64,000 bases of DNA from Erythrobacter mangrovi (lineage in GTDB: Bacteria > Pseudomonadota > Alphaproteobacteria > Sphingomonadales > Sphingomonadaceae): NCBI RefSeq assembly GCF_013260645.1, contig NZ_CP053921.1, forward strand, positions 1,433,763-1,497,762, read 5' to 3'. Below are positions 18,012 through 27,571 of this stretch, piece by piece. Below the pieces are notes generated by a model. That model was not told the DNA's origin. It saw nothing but the letters and a program-made list of their open reading frames with translations, and ran no database searches. Numbering within the stretch: position 1 is the first letter of the stretch; each line of letters begins with the position of its first letter. The position numbers and the translations under genes are program-made.

Positions 18012-19793
18012 ATGCACGCCTATCGTACCCACAACTGTGCCGCGCTGACCAAGGCAGATGTCGGCGAAACTGTCCGCCTGTCGGGCTGGGTGCACAACAA
18101 GCGCGATCATGGCGGCGTTCTGTTTGTCGACCTGCGTGACCACTATGGAATCACCCAGATCGTTGCCGACAGCGACAGCGAAGCGCTGCCGGTCCTCGAA
18201 AAGCTGAAGCTGGAATCGGTCGTCACGATCGACGGAACGGTAAAGGCGCGCGCCGATGTGGCGGTGAACCCGAACCTGCCGACCGGCGAGATCGAAGTGT
18301 TCGCCCGCGGCGTGACGGTGCAGAGCCGTGCGGACGATCTGCCGCTGATCGTCAACTCGGCCGAAGACTACCCGGAAGAAACGCGCCTCAAATACCGCTT
18401 CGTCGACCTGCGTCGCGAGCGCGTCCATGCCAACATCATGCTGCGCAGCAAGGTGATTTCCAGCCTGCGCCGCCGGATGCAGGATCAGGGCTTCACGGAA
18501 TTCCAGACCCCGATTCTCGGCGCATCGAGCCCCGAAGGCGCGCGCGACTACCTCGTGCCCAGCCGCCTCCACCCGGGCCGCTTCTATGCGCTCCCGCAGG
18601 CGCCGCAGATGTTCAAGCAGCTGTTGATGGTCGCCGGCTTTGACCGCTATTTCCAGATCGCGCCCTGCTTCCGCGACGAAGACCTGCGCGCCGACCGCAG
18701 CCCCGAGTTCTACCAGCTCGATTTCGAGATGAGCTTCGTCACGCAGGAAGACGTGTTCCAGGCGATCGAGCCGGTGCTGGCGGGCGTGTTCGAGGAATTC
18801 GCGAACGGCAAGACCGTGACCCCGGCGGGCACATTCCCGCGCATTCCTTACGCGGAATCGATGCTCAAATACGGCACTGACAAGCCTGACCTGCGCAATC
18901 CGCTTATCATCAGCGACGTGACCGAACATTTCACCACTTCGGGCTTTGGCTTGTTCGAGAAAATCGTTGGTTCGGGCGGACGCGTGCGCGTGGTTCCCGC
19001 GCCCAACACGCATGAGAAGAGCCGAAAGTTCTTCGACGACATGAACGACTGGGCGCGCCGCGAAGGCTTTGCCGGGCTTGGCTACGTCACCCGCAAGGGT
19101 GGCGAATTCGGTGGCCCGATTGCCAAGAACCACGGCACCGAAGGCATGGAGAAGCTCTATGCCGAACTCGGCCTGGGCGAAAACGACGGGCTGTTCTTTG
19201 CTGCAGGCAAGGAGAAGGATGCCGCCAAGCTCGCCGGTGCTGCGCGCACCCGCGTGGCCGAGGAACTGGGCCTGATCGAAGAGGGATGCTTCAAGTTCTG
19301 CTGGATCGTCGACTTCCCGATGTTCGAATACGACGAGGAGCAGAAGAAGATCGACTTCAGCCATAACCCCTTCTCGATGCCGCAGGGCGAGATGGAAGCG
19401 CTGGAGACGCAGGATCCGCTGACGATCAAGGCCTGGCAGTATGACATCGTCTGCAACGGCTACGAGCTCAGCTCGGGTGCGATCCGGAACCATCGCCCGG
19501 ACATCATGTACAAGGCGTTCGAGATCGCCGGCTATTCCAAGGAATCGGTCGACGAAAATTTCTCGGGCATGATCGAGGCGTTCAAGCTCGGCGCACCGCC
19601 GCATGGCGGCTCGGCGCCGGGTATCGACCGCATCGTAATGCTGCTGGCCGACGAGCCGAACATCCGCGAGGTGATTGCCTTCCCGCTCAACCAGAAGGCG
19701 CAGGACCTGATGATGGGTGCGCCCAGCCAGGTAGAGCCGCGCCAGCTGCGCGACGTGCACATCCGTACCGTGGAAGCACCCAAGACGGCCTGA
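18012..19793 (+). CDS. aspS: Aspartyl-tRNA synthetase
   Basis: This 593-aa class II aminoacyl-tRNA synthetase has an N-terminal OB-fold anticodon-binding domain ([20 protein letters not shown], about residues 20-100). The catalytic core has motif 2 [18 protein letters not shown] and motif 3 [13 protein letters not shown], and the bacterial GAD insertion lies between them. It charges tRNA-Asp; many alphaproteobacterial enzymes are non-discriminating and also make Asp-tRNA-Asn, which cannot be decided here. GGAAAG lies about ten bases before the ATG. Confidence 0.97.
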   Translation: MHAYRTHNCAALTKADVGETVRLSGWVHNKRDHGGVLFVDLRDHYGITQIVADSDSEALPVLEKLKLESVVTIDGTVKARADVAVNPNLPTGEIEVFARGVTVQSRADDLPLIVNSAEDYPEETRLKYRFVDLRRERVHANIMLRSKVISSLRRRMQDQGFTEFQTPILGASSPEGARDYLVPSRLHPGRFYALPQAPQMFKQLLMVAGFDRYFQIAPCFRDEDLRADRSPEFYQLDFEMSFVTQEDVFQAIEPVLAGVFEEFANGKTVTPAGTFPRIPYAESMLKYGTDKPDLRNPLIISDVTEHFTTSGFGLFEKIVGSGGRVRVVPAPNTHEKSRKFFDDMNDWARREGFAGLGYVTRKGGEFGGPIAKNHGTEGMEKLYAELGLGENDGLFFAAGKEKDAAKLAGAARTRVAEELGLIEEGCFKFCWIVDFPMFEYDEEQKKIDFSHNPFSMPQGEMEALETQDPLTIKAWQYDIVCNGYELSSGAIRNHRPDIMYKAFEIAGYSKESVDENFSGMIEAFKLGAPPHGGSAPGIDRIVMLLADEPNIREVIAFPLNQKAQDLMMGAPSQVEPRQLRDVHIRTVEAPKTA

Positions 19794-19900
19794 CGATGCA
19801 GGTCGGGGACGTCGACCGCCTGCTGCAATTGACGCTACGCGACGTCGGGCTTAGCCTTTGCGCAGGCGGGACGACCCGCTGCGGCGAGGGTTTCGATCGA

Positions 19901-20509
19901 ATGGCGATAGCCGACTGCTTCAGACTAAATCGCGTTTCTCGGTGTGGCTTCCACACCCTGCTCGCCGCGAGCGTGACCTTCGGCCTTGCTGCGCCCTCAC
20001 AGGCGCAGCTGGGTGGTATCCTGAACCGGATTCCCTCGCCGACGGCCCCTGCAACCACCACTGACGGCTGTCCCAAGGGCAAGTCACGTAGCAAGGGCTC
20101 GACCATTGCCGGGAGCATTCTCGGCTCGCTGGCGGGCGATGCGGCGACCCGCGCGGGCGTCAACTACGGTTTCGTTCCAATCGAAGGTCTGACCGATCAG
20201 CTGACCGCGGCAATCGCCTGCAAGCTCGACCCGGAAGAACAGAAGCAGGCGGCACAGGCCACTCTCGACGCGACGCGCGGTGAGGGCGAGACTGCAGAGG
20301 TTGCTGTCGGTTCGTCCGCGTCATGGACGTCACAGACGCGCGAAGACGTATCGGGCACCTCGACGGTGGTCGGCCGCAACGACCATGAAGGCACGGGCCT
20401 GCAATGCATCACCGTTACTGACGTGATCATCGTGAAGGGCGAAGAGACCAAGGCCGACAAGCGCATGTGCCGTCGGCCACCAGCCGCGCGCTACGCGCTG
20501 ATCGCATGA
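19901..20509 (+). CDS. Exported protein of unknown function
   Basis: This 202-aa protein has an N-terminal signal-type sequence (hydrophobic LLAASVTFGLAAPSQAQ, cleavage predicted after AQA). It is followed by a Gly/Ser-rich helix-like segment (STIAGSILGSLAGDAATRAG) resembling glycine-zipper surface proteins, and a C-terminal Cys-containing region. I do not recognise a named family. The ATG at 19901 is chosen because it precedes the signal sequence directly; the frame also opens at 19796. Its stop overlaps the ATG of the next gene (20506-20509), which encodes another exported protein, so the two probably act together. Confidence 0.72.
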   Translation: MAIADCFRLNRVSRCGFHTLLAASVTFGLAAPSQAQLGGILNRIPSPTAPATTTDGCPKGKSRSKGSTIAGSILGSLAGDAATRAGVNYGFVPIEGLTDQLTAAIACKLDPEEQKQAAQATLDATRGEGETAEVAVGSSASWTSQTREDVSGTSTVVGRNDHEGTGLQCITVTDVIIVKGEETKADKRMCRRPPAARYALIA

Positions 20510-21207
20510 AGTTTCGGCAGGCATTGGTGGGCGGCGCGATCGCCCTGGCGATACTCACGGGGGCCAAGGACCCCGACAATCCGACCTGTCCGGCCGACCC
20601 CAATTGGGGACCGTCGACGGCAATGACGCTGACCCCGGCGGTCAAGATGGGCGTTCGCGTGCTTCTCGCTGAGGGTGTCATCGATGCAACGCTGCCCGAG
20701 CGACTCCGCCAGGCGCTCGAGGCCGACGAATCGATTGGCGAGATCTGGATTCGTTCGAGCGGGGGTGATGCGGCGGCAGGAAATGAAGCGGGCAAGGTAA
20801 TCCGCTCTTTCCCGGGGATGCTGACTCGTATTCCTTCAGGGTGGACCTGCTTTTCAGCCTGCAACTTTGTATTCATGGGTGGTGACCGGCGGGTGGTCGA
20901 GCCCGGCGGCGAGTTCATGGTGCACATGTTTACCTACACCAACCAGCGCGACGTGATTCAGGAAGCGAGCAAGGAAGGGACCACAGGTACGGTGCGCCTG
21001 ATTGCCGATATCGAGCAGCAGAGCGCCTTGCTGGCCAGCGACGACAATGATTTCCTGATCCGCATGGGCATCAGCCGCAAGCTTCTGACCGAGATCATGT
21101 ACAGGCAGCAGGCGGTGCAATCCGAAGAAGATCCCACCACGCGCTACTGCCTCGATCAGGAAGAAGTGCGTCGCTACAACGTTATGCCGGAAGAACGGCC
21201 CGGCTAA
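20506..21207 (+). CDS. Periplasmic ClpP/crotonase-fold protein
   Basis: This 233-aa protein has an N-terminal hydrophobic export signal and a ClpP-like core. IRSSGGDAAAGNEAGKVIR resembles the ClpP oxyanion strand, GWTCFSACNFVFMGGDRRV holds a Ser-Ala after a cysteine at the nucleophile position, and FMVHMFTY gives a histidine. This pattern matches predicted periplasmic proteins of the ClpP superfamily (COG3904-like). Proteolytic activity is possible but not shown. The start is coupled by ATGA to the preceding exported protein. Confidence 0.72.
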   Translation: MKFRQALVGGAIALAILTGAKDPDNPTCPADPNWGPSTAMTLTPAVKMGVRVLLAEGVIDATLPERLRQALEADESIGEIWIRSSGGDAAAGNEAGKVIRSFPGMLTRIPSGWTCFSACNFVFMGGDRRVVEPGGEFMVHMFTYTNQRDVIQEASKEGTTGTVRLIADIEQQSALLASDDNDFLIRMGISRKLLTEIMYRQQAVQSEEDPTTRYCLDQEEVRRYNVMPEERPG

Positions 21208-21307
21208 ACCCTTCACCAACCTTGGTTGCGAGGCCCTTGCGCTCTTCCGCGCCGTTCATTAGGGCGAAAGCCAACCGTGAAACCCCCAGAATTCGAGAGG
21301 GACTAAA

Positions 21308-21544
21308 ATGAGCGATACTGCCGACCGCGTGCAGAAGATTGTGGTCGAACACCTCGGCGTCGAGACCGACAAGGTCACTCAGGACGCGAGCTTCATCGAC
21401 GATCTCGGTGCCGACAGCCTCGACATCGTCGAGCTGGTCATGGCCTTTGAAGAAGAGTTTGGCGTCGAGATTCCCGACGATGCGGCTGAAAAGATCACCA
21501 CCGTCGGCGACGCGACCAAGTATATTGAAGAGCACAAGGGCTAA
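21308..21544 (+). CDS. acpP: Acyl carrier protein
   Basis: This 78-aa acidic ACP carries the growing acyl chain in type II fatty acid synthesis. The phosphopantetheine attachment site is Ser37 in [13 protein letters not shown], and helix III ends [25 protein letters not shown] sequence gives the ribosome binding site. fabF follows after about 95 bases, the classical acpP-fabF arrangement. Confidence 0.98.
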   Translation: MSDTADRVQKIVVEHLGVETDKVTQDASFIDDLGADSLDIVELVMAFEEEFGVEIPDDAAEKITTVGDATKYIEEHKG

Positions 21545-21584
21545 GGCTCGCGCTTTTCAGAACCCGCACTATATGCGGGTACGG

Positions 21585-21616
21585 ACAGGCCCGACCCGAT
21601 AGCGGGCCGGGCCTGT
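21585..21616 (+). terminator. Hairpin between acpP and fabF (attenuator or partial terminator)
   Basis: ACAGGCCCG (21585-21593) pairs with CGGGCCTGT (21608-21616), and an inner CCCG/CGGG extension continues the stem. A smaller hairpin ACCCGCA/TGCGGGT (21562-21580) precedes it. No T-tract follows, so read-through into fabF with reduced level is more likely than full termination. Confidence 0.45.
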
Positions 21617-21638
21617 TGCCTTATCTGCGGAGAATTGC

Positions 21639-22898
21639 ATGCGTCGTGTGGTTGTAACCGGTCTTGGACTCGTCACCCCCTTGGGTGGAGACGTTGAGAC
21701 CACCTGGGCGAACCTGATCGCGGGCAAGAGCGGGGCGGGGCAGATCACCCGTTTCGATACGTCCGATCAGAAGTGCACCATTGCGTGCGAGGTGAAGCCG
21801 AAGGATCACGAGTGGGGCTTCGATCCCGAAAAGCGCGTGGACTTCAAGGTCCAGCGCCAGGTCGACCCCTTCATTGTCTATGGCATCGATGCCGCTGGTC
21901 AGGCGCTCGAGGATGCCGGCCTGCTCGACATGGATGACGACCTCAAGATGCGCACCGGCTGCTCGATCGGCTCGGGCATCGGCGGGTTGCCGGGCATCGA
22001 GAGCGAATCAATCGTGCTGCATGAGCGTGGTCCTGGTCGCGTTTCGCCGCACTTCGTCCATGGACGCCTGATCAACCTGATCAGCGGCCAGGTCTCGATC
22101 AAATACGGCCTGATGGGTCCGAACCACGCGGTAGTGACCGCTTGTTCGACCGGCGCGCACTCGATCGGTGACGCGGCGCGCATGATCAAGGATGGCGACG
22201 CCGACATCATGCTGGCGGGCGGTTCGGAAAGCACCATCAACCCCCTCGGCGTGGCCGGCTTTGCGCAGGCCAAGGCGCTCAACATGAGCATGAATGACCG
22301 CCCGACCGAGGCAAGCCGCCCCTATGACAAAGGCCGCGATGGCTTCGTTATGGGTGAGGGCGCGGGCGTCGTCGTGCTTGAAGAATACGAACATGCCAAG
22401 GCGCGCGGGGCGAAGATCTATGCCGAGGTCGTCGGCTATGGCCTTTCGGGCGACGCCTATCACGTCACCGCGCCGCACCCCGAAGGCAAAGGGGCCGAAC
22501 TCTCCATGCGTATGGCTTTGCGCAAGTCGGGCCTCCAACCGGGTGATATCGACTACGTCAACGCTCACGGCACCTCGACCATGGCCGACACCATCGAACT
22601 GGCTGCGGTCAAGCGGGTGCTGGGTGACGATCTCACTGGGGCCTCGATGAGTTCGACAAAGTCGGCGATGGGCCATTTGCTGGGTGGTGCAGGTGCAGTT
22701 GAAACGATTTTCTGCATCCTCGCAATCCGCGATCAGGTTGTCCCGCCGACGCTCAACCTCGACGATCCCGACGAGGGGACCGAGGGCGTCGACCTGGTGC
22801 CCAAGGTGGCGAGGAAGCGCGAAGTGCGTGCCGCACTCAACAACAGCTTCGGCTTCGGCGGAACCAACGCATCGCTGATCGTCAAGAAGGTCGACTGA
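21639..22898 (+). CDS. fabF: 3-oxoacyl-[acyl-carrier-protein] synthase II
   Basis: This 419-aa condensing enzyme elongates acyl-ACP with malonyl-ACP. The catalytic Cys169 (VTACSTGAHSIG), His310 (NAHGTSTMADTIE) and Lys341/His346 (KSAMGHLLGGAGAVE) are all present, and the start is MRRVVVTGLGLVTPLG. It lies between acpP and mltG on the same strand with one base before mltG, a common fatty acid/envelope operon. Confidence 0.97.
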   Translation: MRRVVVTGLGLVTPLGGDVETTWANLIAGKSGAGQITRFDTSDQKCTIACEVKPKDHEWGFDPEKRVDFKVQRQVDPFIVYGIDAAGQALEDAGLLDMDDDLKMRTGCSIGSGIGGLPGIESESIVLHERGPGRVSPHFVHGRLINLISGQVSIKYGLMGPNHAVVTACSTGAHSIGDAARMIKDGDADIMLAGGSESTINPLGVAGFAQAKALNMSMNDRPTEASRPYDKGRDGFVMGEGAGVVVLEEYEHAKARGAKIYAEVVGYGLSGDAYHVTAPHPEGKGAELSMRMALRKSGLQPGDIDYVNAHGTSTMADTIELAAVKRVLGDDLTGASMSSTKSAMGHLLGGAGAVETIFCILAIRDQVVPPTLNLDDPDEGTEGVDLVPKVARKREVRAALNNSFGFGGTNASLIVKKVD

Positions 22899-22899
22899 G

Positions 22900-23874
22900 G
22901 TGAAGCGCGCGGGCGCGCTGGCATTCGGCGCGGTTGCCGCGCTCGCGGCGCTCGTGGGAGCCGCATGGTTCCTCTCTGGCTGGTGGGGCACGTCCGGGGT
23001 CGAGGAGGACACGAGCTTCATCGTACCCTCGGGTGCGTCGCTGTCGTCGGTAGCAGGCAAGCTGGAAGATGAGGGGCTGATCGCCTCCACCGACGGCTTC
23101 CTGCTGCGGGCCAAGCTGCTCGGCTCTTCCGATCCGATCAAGGCGGGGGAATTCCTCCTCCCTGCCGGCGCCAGCCCGGCGACCATCCTCGATACCTTCC
23201 AGCACGGCAATGTCGTGCGTCGTTTCGTGACGATTCCCGAAGGCCTCCCTTCGATTATGGTCTACGAACGGCTGATGGCCGAAGACCTGCTGACTGGCGA
23301 AATCCCGGTGCCGGCTGAAGGGTCAGTGTTGCCCGATACCTATGACTTCGAACGCGGCGAGACGCGTGCGCAAGTTCTCGCGCGGATGCAGGCTGCGATG
23401 CAGAACTATCTCGCCGAAGCCTGGCCCAAGCGCGCGCCGGGTATCGCGGTGGACAATATCAAGGATGCGGTAATCCTCGCCTCGATCGTCGAGAAGGAAA
23501 CCGGCGTTGCGCGCGAACGGCGCATGGTTGCGGGGCTCTATTCCAACCGCCTGAAGGACGGGATGCTGCTGCAGGCCGATCCGACGATCATTTATCCGAT
23601 CACGCGGGGCAAGCCGCTTGGTCGCCGCATCAAGCAGTCGGAGATCGCCGCGATCAACGACTACAACACCTATTCGATGGTGGGCCTGCCCAAAGGGCCA
23701 ATCACCAATCCGGGCCGCGAATCGATAGCGGCAGTGCTCAACCCGGCGAAGACCGAGGCGCGCTACATGGTCGCCGATGGCAGCGGCGGGCACGCCTTTG
23801 CCCAAACGCTGGACGAGCACAATCGCAACGTTGCCAAGTGGTTCGAGATTCGCCGCCGGCGTGGAGAGATGTGA
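22900..23874 (+). CDS. mltG: Endolytic murein transglycosylase MltG
   Basis: This 324-aa inner-membrane protein has one N-terminal helix (about residues 5-24) and a YceG domain. The catalytic glutamate lies in ILASIVEKETGVARER, followed by YSNRLKDGMLLQADPTIIY. MltG cleaves nascent peptidoglycan strands and so sets their length. The start is GTG at 22900, one base after the fabF stop. The stop overlaps the GTG of the next gene. Confidence 0.96.
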   Translation: MKRAGALAFGAVAALAALVGAAWFLSGWWGTSGVEEDTSFIVPSGASLSSVAGKLEDEGLIASTDGFLLRAKLLGSSDPIKAGEFLLPAGASPATILDTFQHGNVVRRFVTIPEGLPSIMVYERLMAEDLLTGEIPVPAEGSVLPDTYDFERGETRAQVLARMQAAMQNYLAEAWPKRAPGIAVDNIKDAVILASIVEKETGVARERRMVAGLYSNRLKDGMLLQADPTIIYPITRGKPLGRRIKQSEIAAINDYNTYSMVGLPKGPITNPGRESIAAVLNPAKTEARYMVADGSGGHAFAQTLDEHNRNVAKWFEIRRRRGEM

Positions 23875-24398
23875 GCACGGGGGATGCCCCACTGATCCTC
23901 ACGGCGCAGTTGCCGCAGGATCTTCACGCCCGATACACCGCGCTGCGCAGGGCGCATTTTCCGCCCGAGCGCAATTACCTCGAAGCGCATGTCACGCTGT
24001 TCCATGCGCTTCCCGCCATGAGCGAGGAGGAGGTTACCGGCTGGTGCCGCCGCATCGCGAGTGAGTACGCTCCTGTGCCCGCGAAGGCAGTTGGCCTGAT
24101 GTCCTTGGGGCAGGGTACGGCAATCCGCCTTGAGAGCCCTGCCATGCTGCGCCTTCGCGATCGGCTGGCGGATGCCTTGCATGGACTGCTCACCGCGCAG
24201 GACCAGCACCGGCCGCGTCTTCACGTGACAATCCAGAACAAGGTCACCCCGGCAGAGGCGAAGACGCTCCAGGCGCAGCTCGCCGGCGCAATACAGCCTC
24301 AGGCCTTCGCCTTTCGCGGGTTGGCACTGCATCGCTATCTGGGTGGGCCATGGGAGCCGCTCAAGACATTTGCCTTTCGCGGGCGCGCGGAGGCATAA
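23871..24398 (+). CDS. 2'-5' RNA ligase family (2H phosphoesterase) protein
   Basis: This 175-aa protein has the two HxT motifs of the 2H phosphoesterase fold: HVTLFH (about residue 39) and HVTIQNK (about residue 119). Such enzymes cleave or ligate 2',5' or cyclic phosphodiester bonds, and bacterial substrates are mostly unknown. The GTG start at 23871 overlaps the mltG stop (GTGA), which argues for this start over the upstream ATG at 23838 that lies inside mltG. Confidence 0.85.
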   Translation: MSTGDAPLILTAQLPQDLHARYTALRRAHFPPERNYLEAHVTLFHALPAMSEEEVTGWCRRIASEYAPVPAKAVGLMSLGQGTAIRLESPAMLRLRDRLADALHGLLTAQDQHRPRLHVTIQNKVTPAEAKTLQAQLAGAIQPQAFAFRGLALHRYLGGPWEPLKTFAFRGRAEA

Positions 24399-24443
24399 GG
24401 GTACGGAATTCCAGCCTTTGGGGAAGGAGTGGAGGCCCTGGAC

Positions 24444-25106
24444 GTGATCGGAAACAGCCTGGCATACGGTGCTGCCCTGCTGCTGGTCGGCGCGGTTGCC
24501 ATGACGACGGTTCGGCGGATGCGGTTGCTTGCGGCGGGGGCAGGCCTGCTTGCCCTGGCGCATCTCTGGATCAATCAAGCCCCAGTCGGTGCCATTGGTC
24601 TTGCGCTGGTGTTCGTACTGGTCAATCTCGCGCAGCTCCTGGCCATGTGGCGACGGTCCCGAAGTGGCGCCATGCTGGCGGAAGAGCGTGCGCTGTTCGA
24701 CCATCTTCTCGGTGCGGCCGCAGCGCGCCATGAAGGGCGCCTGCGCGACCTGATGCAATGGCGGGAGGTCCCGGCGGGCGAGGTACTGATGCGTGAGGGA
24801 GATGCAAATCCGCCCCTGGTCTATGTGGCCTCGGGTCAGGTCTCGGTCGAAGCGAGCGGCGTCGAGGTCGGCGTCTGTGGTGAAGGCGACTTTCTTGGCG
24901 AAATGAGCCTGGTATCGGGCCATACGGCATCTGCAACCGTGGTCGTCGTGGAAGCTGCGCGAATTGCCCGTTTCGACCGTGATGCGCTCGCCCAGTATGC
25001 CCGTGCGGTGCCCGAAGTTGGCACGGCCTTCACCAATGCGATGAACCGTGGCCTGGCCGCCAAGGTCGAACGAATGAACGAAGCCGCCACGCGTTCGCGC
25101 CAATAA
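24444..25106 (+). CDS. Membrane protein with cyclic nucleotide-binding-like domain
   Basis: This 220-aa protein has three N-terminal hydrophobic helices (about residues 3-70) and a cytoplasmic cNMP-type beta-barrel (about 100-200; VPAGEVLMREGDANPPLVYV, GEGDFLGEMSLVSG). The layout resembles bacterial Popeye-like membrane sensors and not CRP, because there is no DNA-binding HTH. The phosphate-binding arginine of true cAMP binders is not evident after GEMSL, so ligand binding is uncertain. I chose GTG at 24444 because GGAGG lies eight bases before it; GTG at 24429 is an alternative. Confidence 0.8.
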   Translation: MIGNSLAYGAALLLVGAVAMTTVRRMRLLAAGAGLLALAHLWINQAPVGAIGLALVFVLVNLAQLLAMWRRSRSGAMLAEERALFDHLLGAAAARHEGRLRDLMQWREVPAGEVLMREGDANPPLVYVASGQVSVEASGVEVGVCGEGDFLGEMSLVSGHTASATVVVVEAARIARFDRDALAQYARAVPEVGTAFTNAMNRGLAAKVERMNEAATRSRQ

Positions 25107-25203
25107 TTGCTGTGTGGGCGAATTGGGCGGTTGACCGCCCCTTGCATGCGCCCTAAATGCGCCGCCTGCCGAGCGGGCTGACGCCCCGGCAGGGCCTTTA
25201 CGG

Positions 25204-25280
25204 GGCGGAGTAGCTCAGGTGGTTAGAGCAGCGGAATCATAATCCGCGTGTCGGGGGTTCGAGTCCCTCCTCCGCTACCA
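25204..25280 (+). tRNA. tRNA-Met (anticodon CAT), integration site of the ICE
   Basis: This is a 77-base cloverleaf with encoded CCA. Acceptor arms GGCGGAG (25204-25210) and CTCCGCT pair, the D-arm is AGCTCAGGTGGTTAGAGC, the anticodon stem is GCGGA/TCCGC around the loop ATCATAA (anticodon CAT), and the T-arm contains GGTTCGAGTCC. The body fits elongator tRNA-Met; tRNA-Ile2 with a lysidine-modified CAT cannot be fully excluded without comparison. An integrase gene follows within 180 bases, so the 3' half of this tRNA is the likely attachment core (attL). Confidence 0.92.
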
Positions 25281-25458
25281 ATCTCGAATCCGCATGGGTT
25301 CGCTTGCTTCCGCATATATCCGTAAAACTCAATTAAAACAGAATGATGTGAGTGATTCGCGTCCGCTTGCGTGCGCATGCATTCGCTTGAAGCCGGATTT
25401 GGTGTGGGGGTATTTTGGGGGTATTTTCCGGGGGTAGCGAAAAGGAGCGATACCCCCA

Positions 25459-26712
25459 ATGGCCTTGAGTGAGATTCAGATCAAAAAAGCGAAGGCGGCT
25501 GAGCGTCCATACAAGCTTGCGGATGGGGAGGGATTATTCCTCCTCGTGCAAAAGAACGGCTCGAAGCTCTGGCGGCTGAAATACCGGTACCACGGGAAAG
25601 AGAAGCTGCTTTCTTTCGGTGCCTACCCCGAAGTCGGAATAGCGGCCGCAAGAGAACTCAAGAGAGCTGCCAAGGGTGTGCTGGCCGAAGGCAGGGACCC
25701 GATGGTTCACAAACCGGGTCGGGACTTCGAAGAGGCTAAGACCTTCAGGGCGATTGCCACCATGTGGCATGAGAACAGAGCAAGTAGTCTCAATCCCGCC
25801 CATGCGAAGCGTGTGTGGTCGCGGATGGAGCAGGACGTGCTTCCTGTCTTGGGCGAGCTCATGATGCATGAGATAACTCCACCAGAAGTCTTGAAGGTCA
25901 TTCGGAAGATCGAGGAGCGCGGCGCGCTCGACATCAGTCGACGGGCCAAGCAGTGTATTGGTCAGGTATTCCAGTTCGCGATTGCCAGCGGACTTTGCGA
26001 TTCCGATCCAACGGCGCATCTTCGGGGGGCTTTGAAGCCACGTCCTCGGGTCAAGCATATGGCGAAGCTGCCTCTGGCACAGCTACCCGAACTCATCATC
26101 AAGATGGAGCGATACCAGGAAGAGGGTGAGAGACGATCCGAAATTACGCGGGCGGCATTGACCTTTGCGCTTCTTACATGGGTCCGGACAAAGGAACTCC
26201 GGTTTGCCAAGAAGCAAGAGTTTGAGGATCTAGCTGGAAACTCACCAGTTTGGCGCATTGGCGCTAATCGGATGAAAATGGGCCGCGAGCATATCGTGCC
26301 ATTGTCGCGACAAGCCGCTTCTCTTGCTCAAGATATGATCAGCAAGTCCGAAGCCGAATACGTCTTTCCAGGCCAGAAACCCAAGATGCCGCTTTCCGAG
26401 AATACGATGATCTATGGCCTCTATCGGCTCGGTTACCACGGGCGACAAACTGTTCACGGCTTCAGGGGTCTGGCGAGCACCTGGGCGAATGAGCAGCTGG
26501 TCGAGGTCGGCGAACCACCGATGTGGATCCGCAGATATCATGAAGACTGGGTTGAACTGCAATTGGCACACAGCGAAGAGAACGAGGTTCGTGGGGCATA
26601 CAATGCTGCCGAATATCTCGCTCCTCGTCGTGCAATGCTGCAGGATTGGGCAGACTTCCTCGATTCCATCGGCGGCAAAGCGCAAAATATTGCAGTTTTG
26701 AGAGCCGCGTGA
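25459..26712 (+). CDS. int: P4-type tyrosine integrase of the ICE
   Basis: This 417-aa site-specific recombinase has an N-terminal DUF4102 arm-binding domain (LSEIQIKKAKAAERPYKLAD to about residue 85), a core-binding domain and a C-terminal catalytic domain. Catalytic elements are Arg in WVRTKELRF, the HxxR box HGFRGLASTWANE, LAHSEENEVRGAY with the His, and the Tyr nucleophile in GAYNAAEYL. This type integrates genomic islands into tRNA 3' ends, and the gene lies right next to tRNA-Met. An AAAGGAG site (25441-25447) serves the ATG. It marks the left boundary of the mobile element. Confidence 0.95.
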   Translation: MALSEIQIKKAKAAERPYKLADGEGLFLLVQKNGSKLWRLKYRYHGKEKLLSFGAYPEVGIAAARELKRAAKGVLAEGRDPMVHKPGRDFEEAKTFRAIATMWHENRASSLNPAHAKRVWSRMEQDVLPVLGELMMHEITPPEVLKVIRKIEERGALDISRRAKQCIGQVFQFAIASGLCDSDPTAHLRGALKPRPRVKHMAKLPLAQLPELIIKMERYQEEGERRSEITRAALTFALLTWVRTKELRFAKKQEFEDLAGNSPVWRIGANRMKMGREHIVPLSRQAASLAQDMISKSEAEYVFPGQKPKMPLSENTMIYGLYRLGYHGRQTVHGFRGLASTWANEQLVEVGEPPMWIRRYHEDWVELQLAHSEENEVRGAYNAAEYLAPRRAMLQDWADFLDSIGGKAQNIAVLRAA

Positions 26713-26719
26713 CCTGCTC

Positions 26720-26923
26720 CTAGGCGGGCACCTGCCCCAGCCATTCGACGCGAAGGCGGTCGAACCCGACAACGATACCCTCTGCGGTAACCTCAAATCC
26801 AAAGTCTTCGTTCGAGGGTTCGTAGTCTTCGAGAACCCAATGATCTCCGGCATCGGTTACAATTACAGCTCCCCGAGGAAGGTGCTCGAGCCGTCCGCTG
26901 ATCCTTTTCCGATTCGTAGTCAT
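26720..26923 (-). CDS. Small protein resembling DUF5818
   Basis: This 67-aa protein contains the pattern ISGRLEHLPRGAVIVTDAGD ... WVLEDY ... VTAEGIVVGFDRLRVEWLG, which resembles the short beta-rich DUF5818 proteins of sphingomonads (from memory, not searched). The ATG at 26923 overlaps the stop of the lytic transglycosylase gene (ATGA at 26920-26923), so I prefer it over a start at 26944. The role is unknown; coupling to the transglycosylase suggests a joint unit in the element. Confidence 0.7.
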   Translation of the reverse strand: MTTNRKRISGRLEHLPRGAVIVTDAGDHWVLEDYEPSNEDFGFEVTAEGIVVGFDRLRVEWLGQVPA

Positions 26924-27510
26924 ATCGAACTGTATGCCATCCATCGGTCGATAACGCTCTTCACATATCCAGGTGTTTCCCGATTTTTCGGTATCCCGCC
27001 GGCTCGCGACACAGCGCCGGGTCCAGCATTGTATGCGGCCAGCGCGAGATGGATCCCACCGAAGCGCTCTAGCATCTGCTTCAGATACCGCGCGCCGCCA
27101 TCGATGTTCTCAGCCGGATCGTGGCGATTGCTGACACCAAGTTCTCTTGCCGTTCCCGGCATGAGTTGAGCGAGCCCAGCGGCGCCAGCCGGACTGATTG
27201 CCATCGGGTTGAACCGCGATTCCTGCCAAATCAGGGCCTGAAGCAGTCGAGGTGGCAATTGGTATCGCGCTTCAGCTTGCCGGATGAGTGGTTCGTACAA
27301 GGCTTCCTTGAAGCTTCTATCGATATAAGCCGTGCCGCCGTCTGGCTTGCCGAGGTGGATCGGAGTTGGGTAAAAACCGGCCTCCTGATCGATTGAAATC
27401 TCAGCCTTGCCAAGGTCGTGAGCGAAAACCTGAAATTCCTGCGCGCGGGCGGGTCCAGAGATAGCAATCGCAAAGGCAAAGCAACCACATGTTACCAAGG
27501 ACATTCTCAT
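26920..27510 (-). CDS. Lytic transglycosylase (VirB1/SLT type)
   Basis: This 196-aa exported SLT-domain protein has an N-terminal signal (MRMSLVTCGCFAFAIAISG), the catalytic glutamate in IWQESRFNPMAISPAG, then GLAQLMPGTA and AAYNAGPGAV. Such enzymes open peptidoglycan locally; in conjugative elements they prepare the passage for the type IV secretion channel, which fits this position in an ICE. The ATG at 27510 has AAGGTAG upstream; a GTG at 27525 is the alternative. It is divergent from the CHC2/Toprim gene. Confidence 0.9.
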   Translation of the reverse strand: MRMSLVTCGCFAFAIAISGPARAQEFQVFAHDLGKAEISIDQEAGFYPTPIHLGKPDGGTAYIDRSFKEALYEPLIRQAEARYQLPPRLLQALIWQESRFNPMAISPAGAAGLAQLMPGTARELGVSNRHDPAENIDGGARYLKQMLERFGGIHLALAAYNAGPGAVSRAGGIPKNRETPGYVKSVIDRWMAYSSI

Positions 27511-27571
27511 CGCACTACCTTTCACCTTGTCTCGATCTGCAAGAGAACATAGATAGAACGAGCGGGTGTAG

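Noticed and set aside
17952..19760. 602-aa minus-strand open frame
   Set aside because: It lies wholly antisense to aspS, which is unmistakable; long antisense frames are common in GC-rich genes.
25223..25459. 78-aa minus-strand frame ending GGGTRTPDTRIMIPLL
   Set aside because: It is the antisense translation of the tRNA-Met gene, a well-known artefact; it has no protein-like composition.
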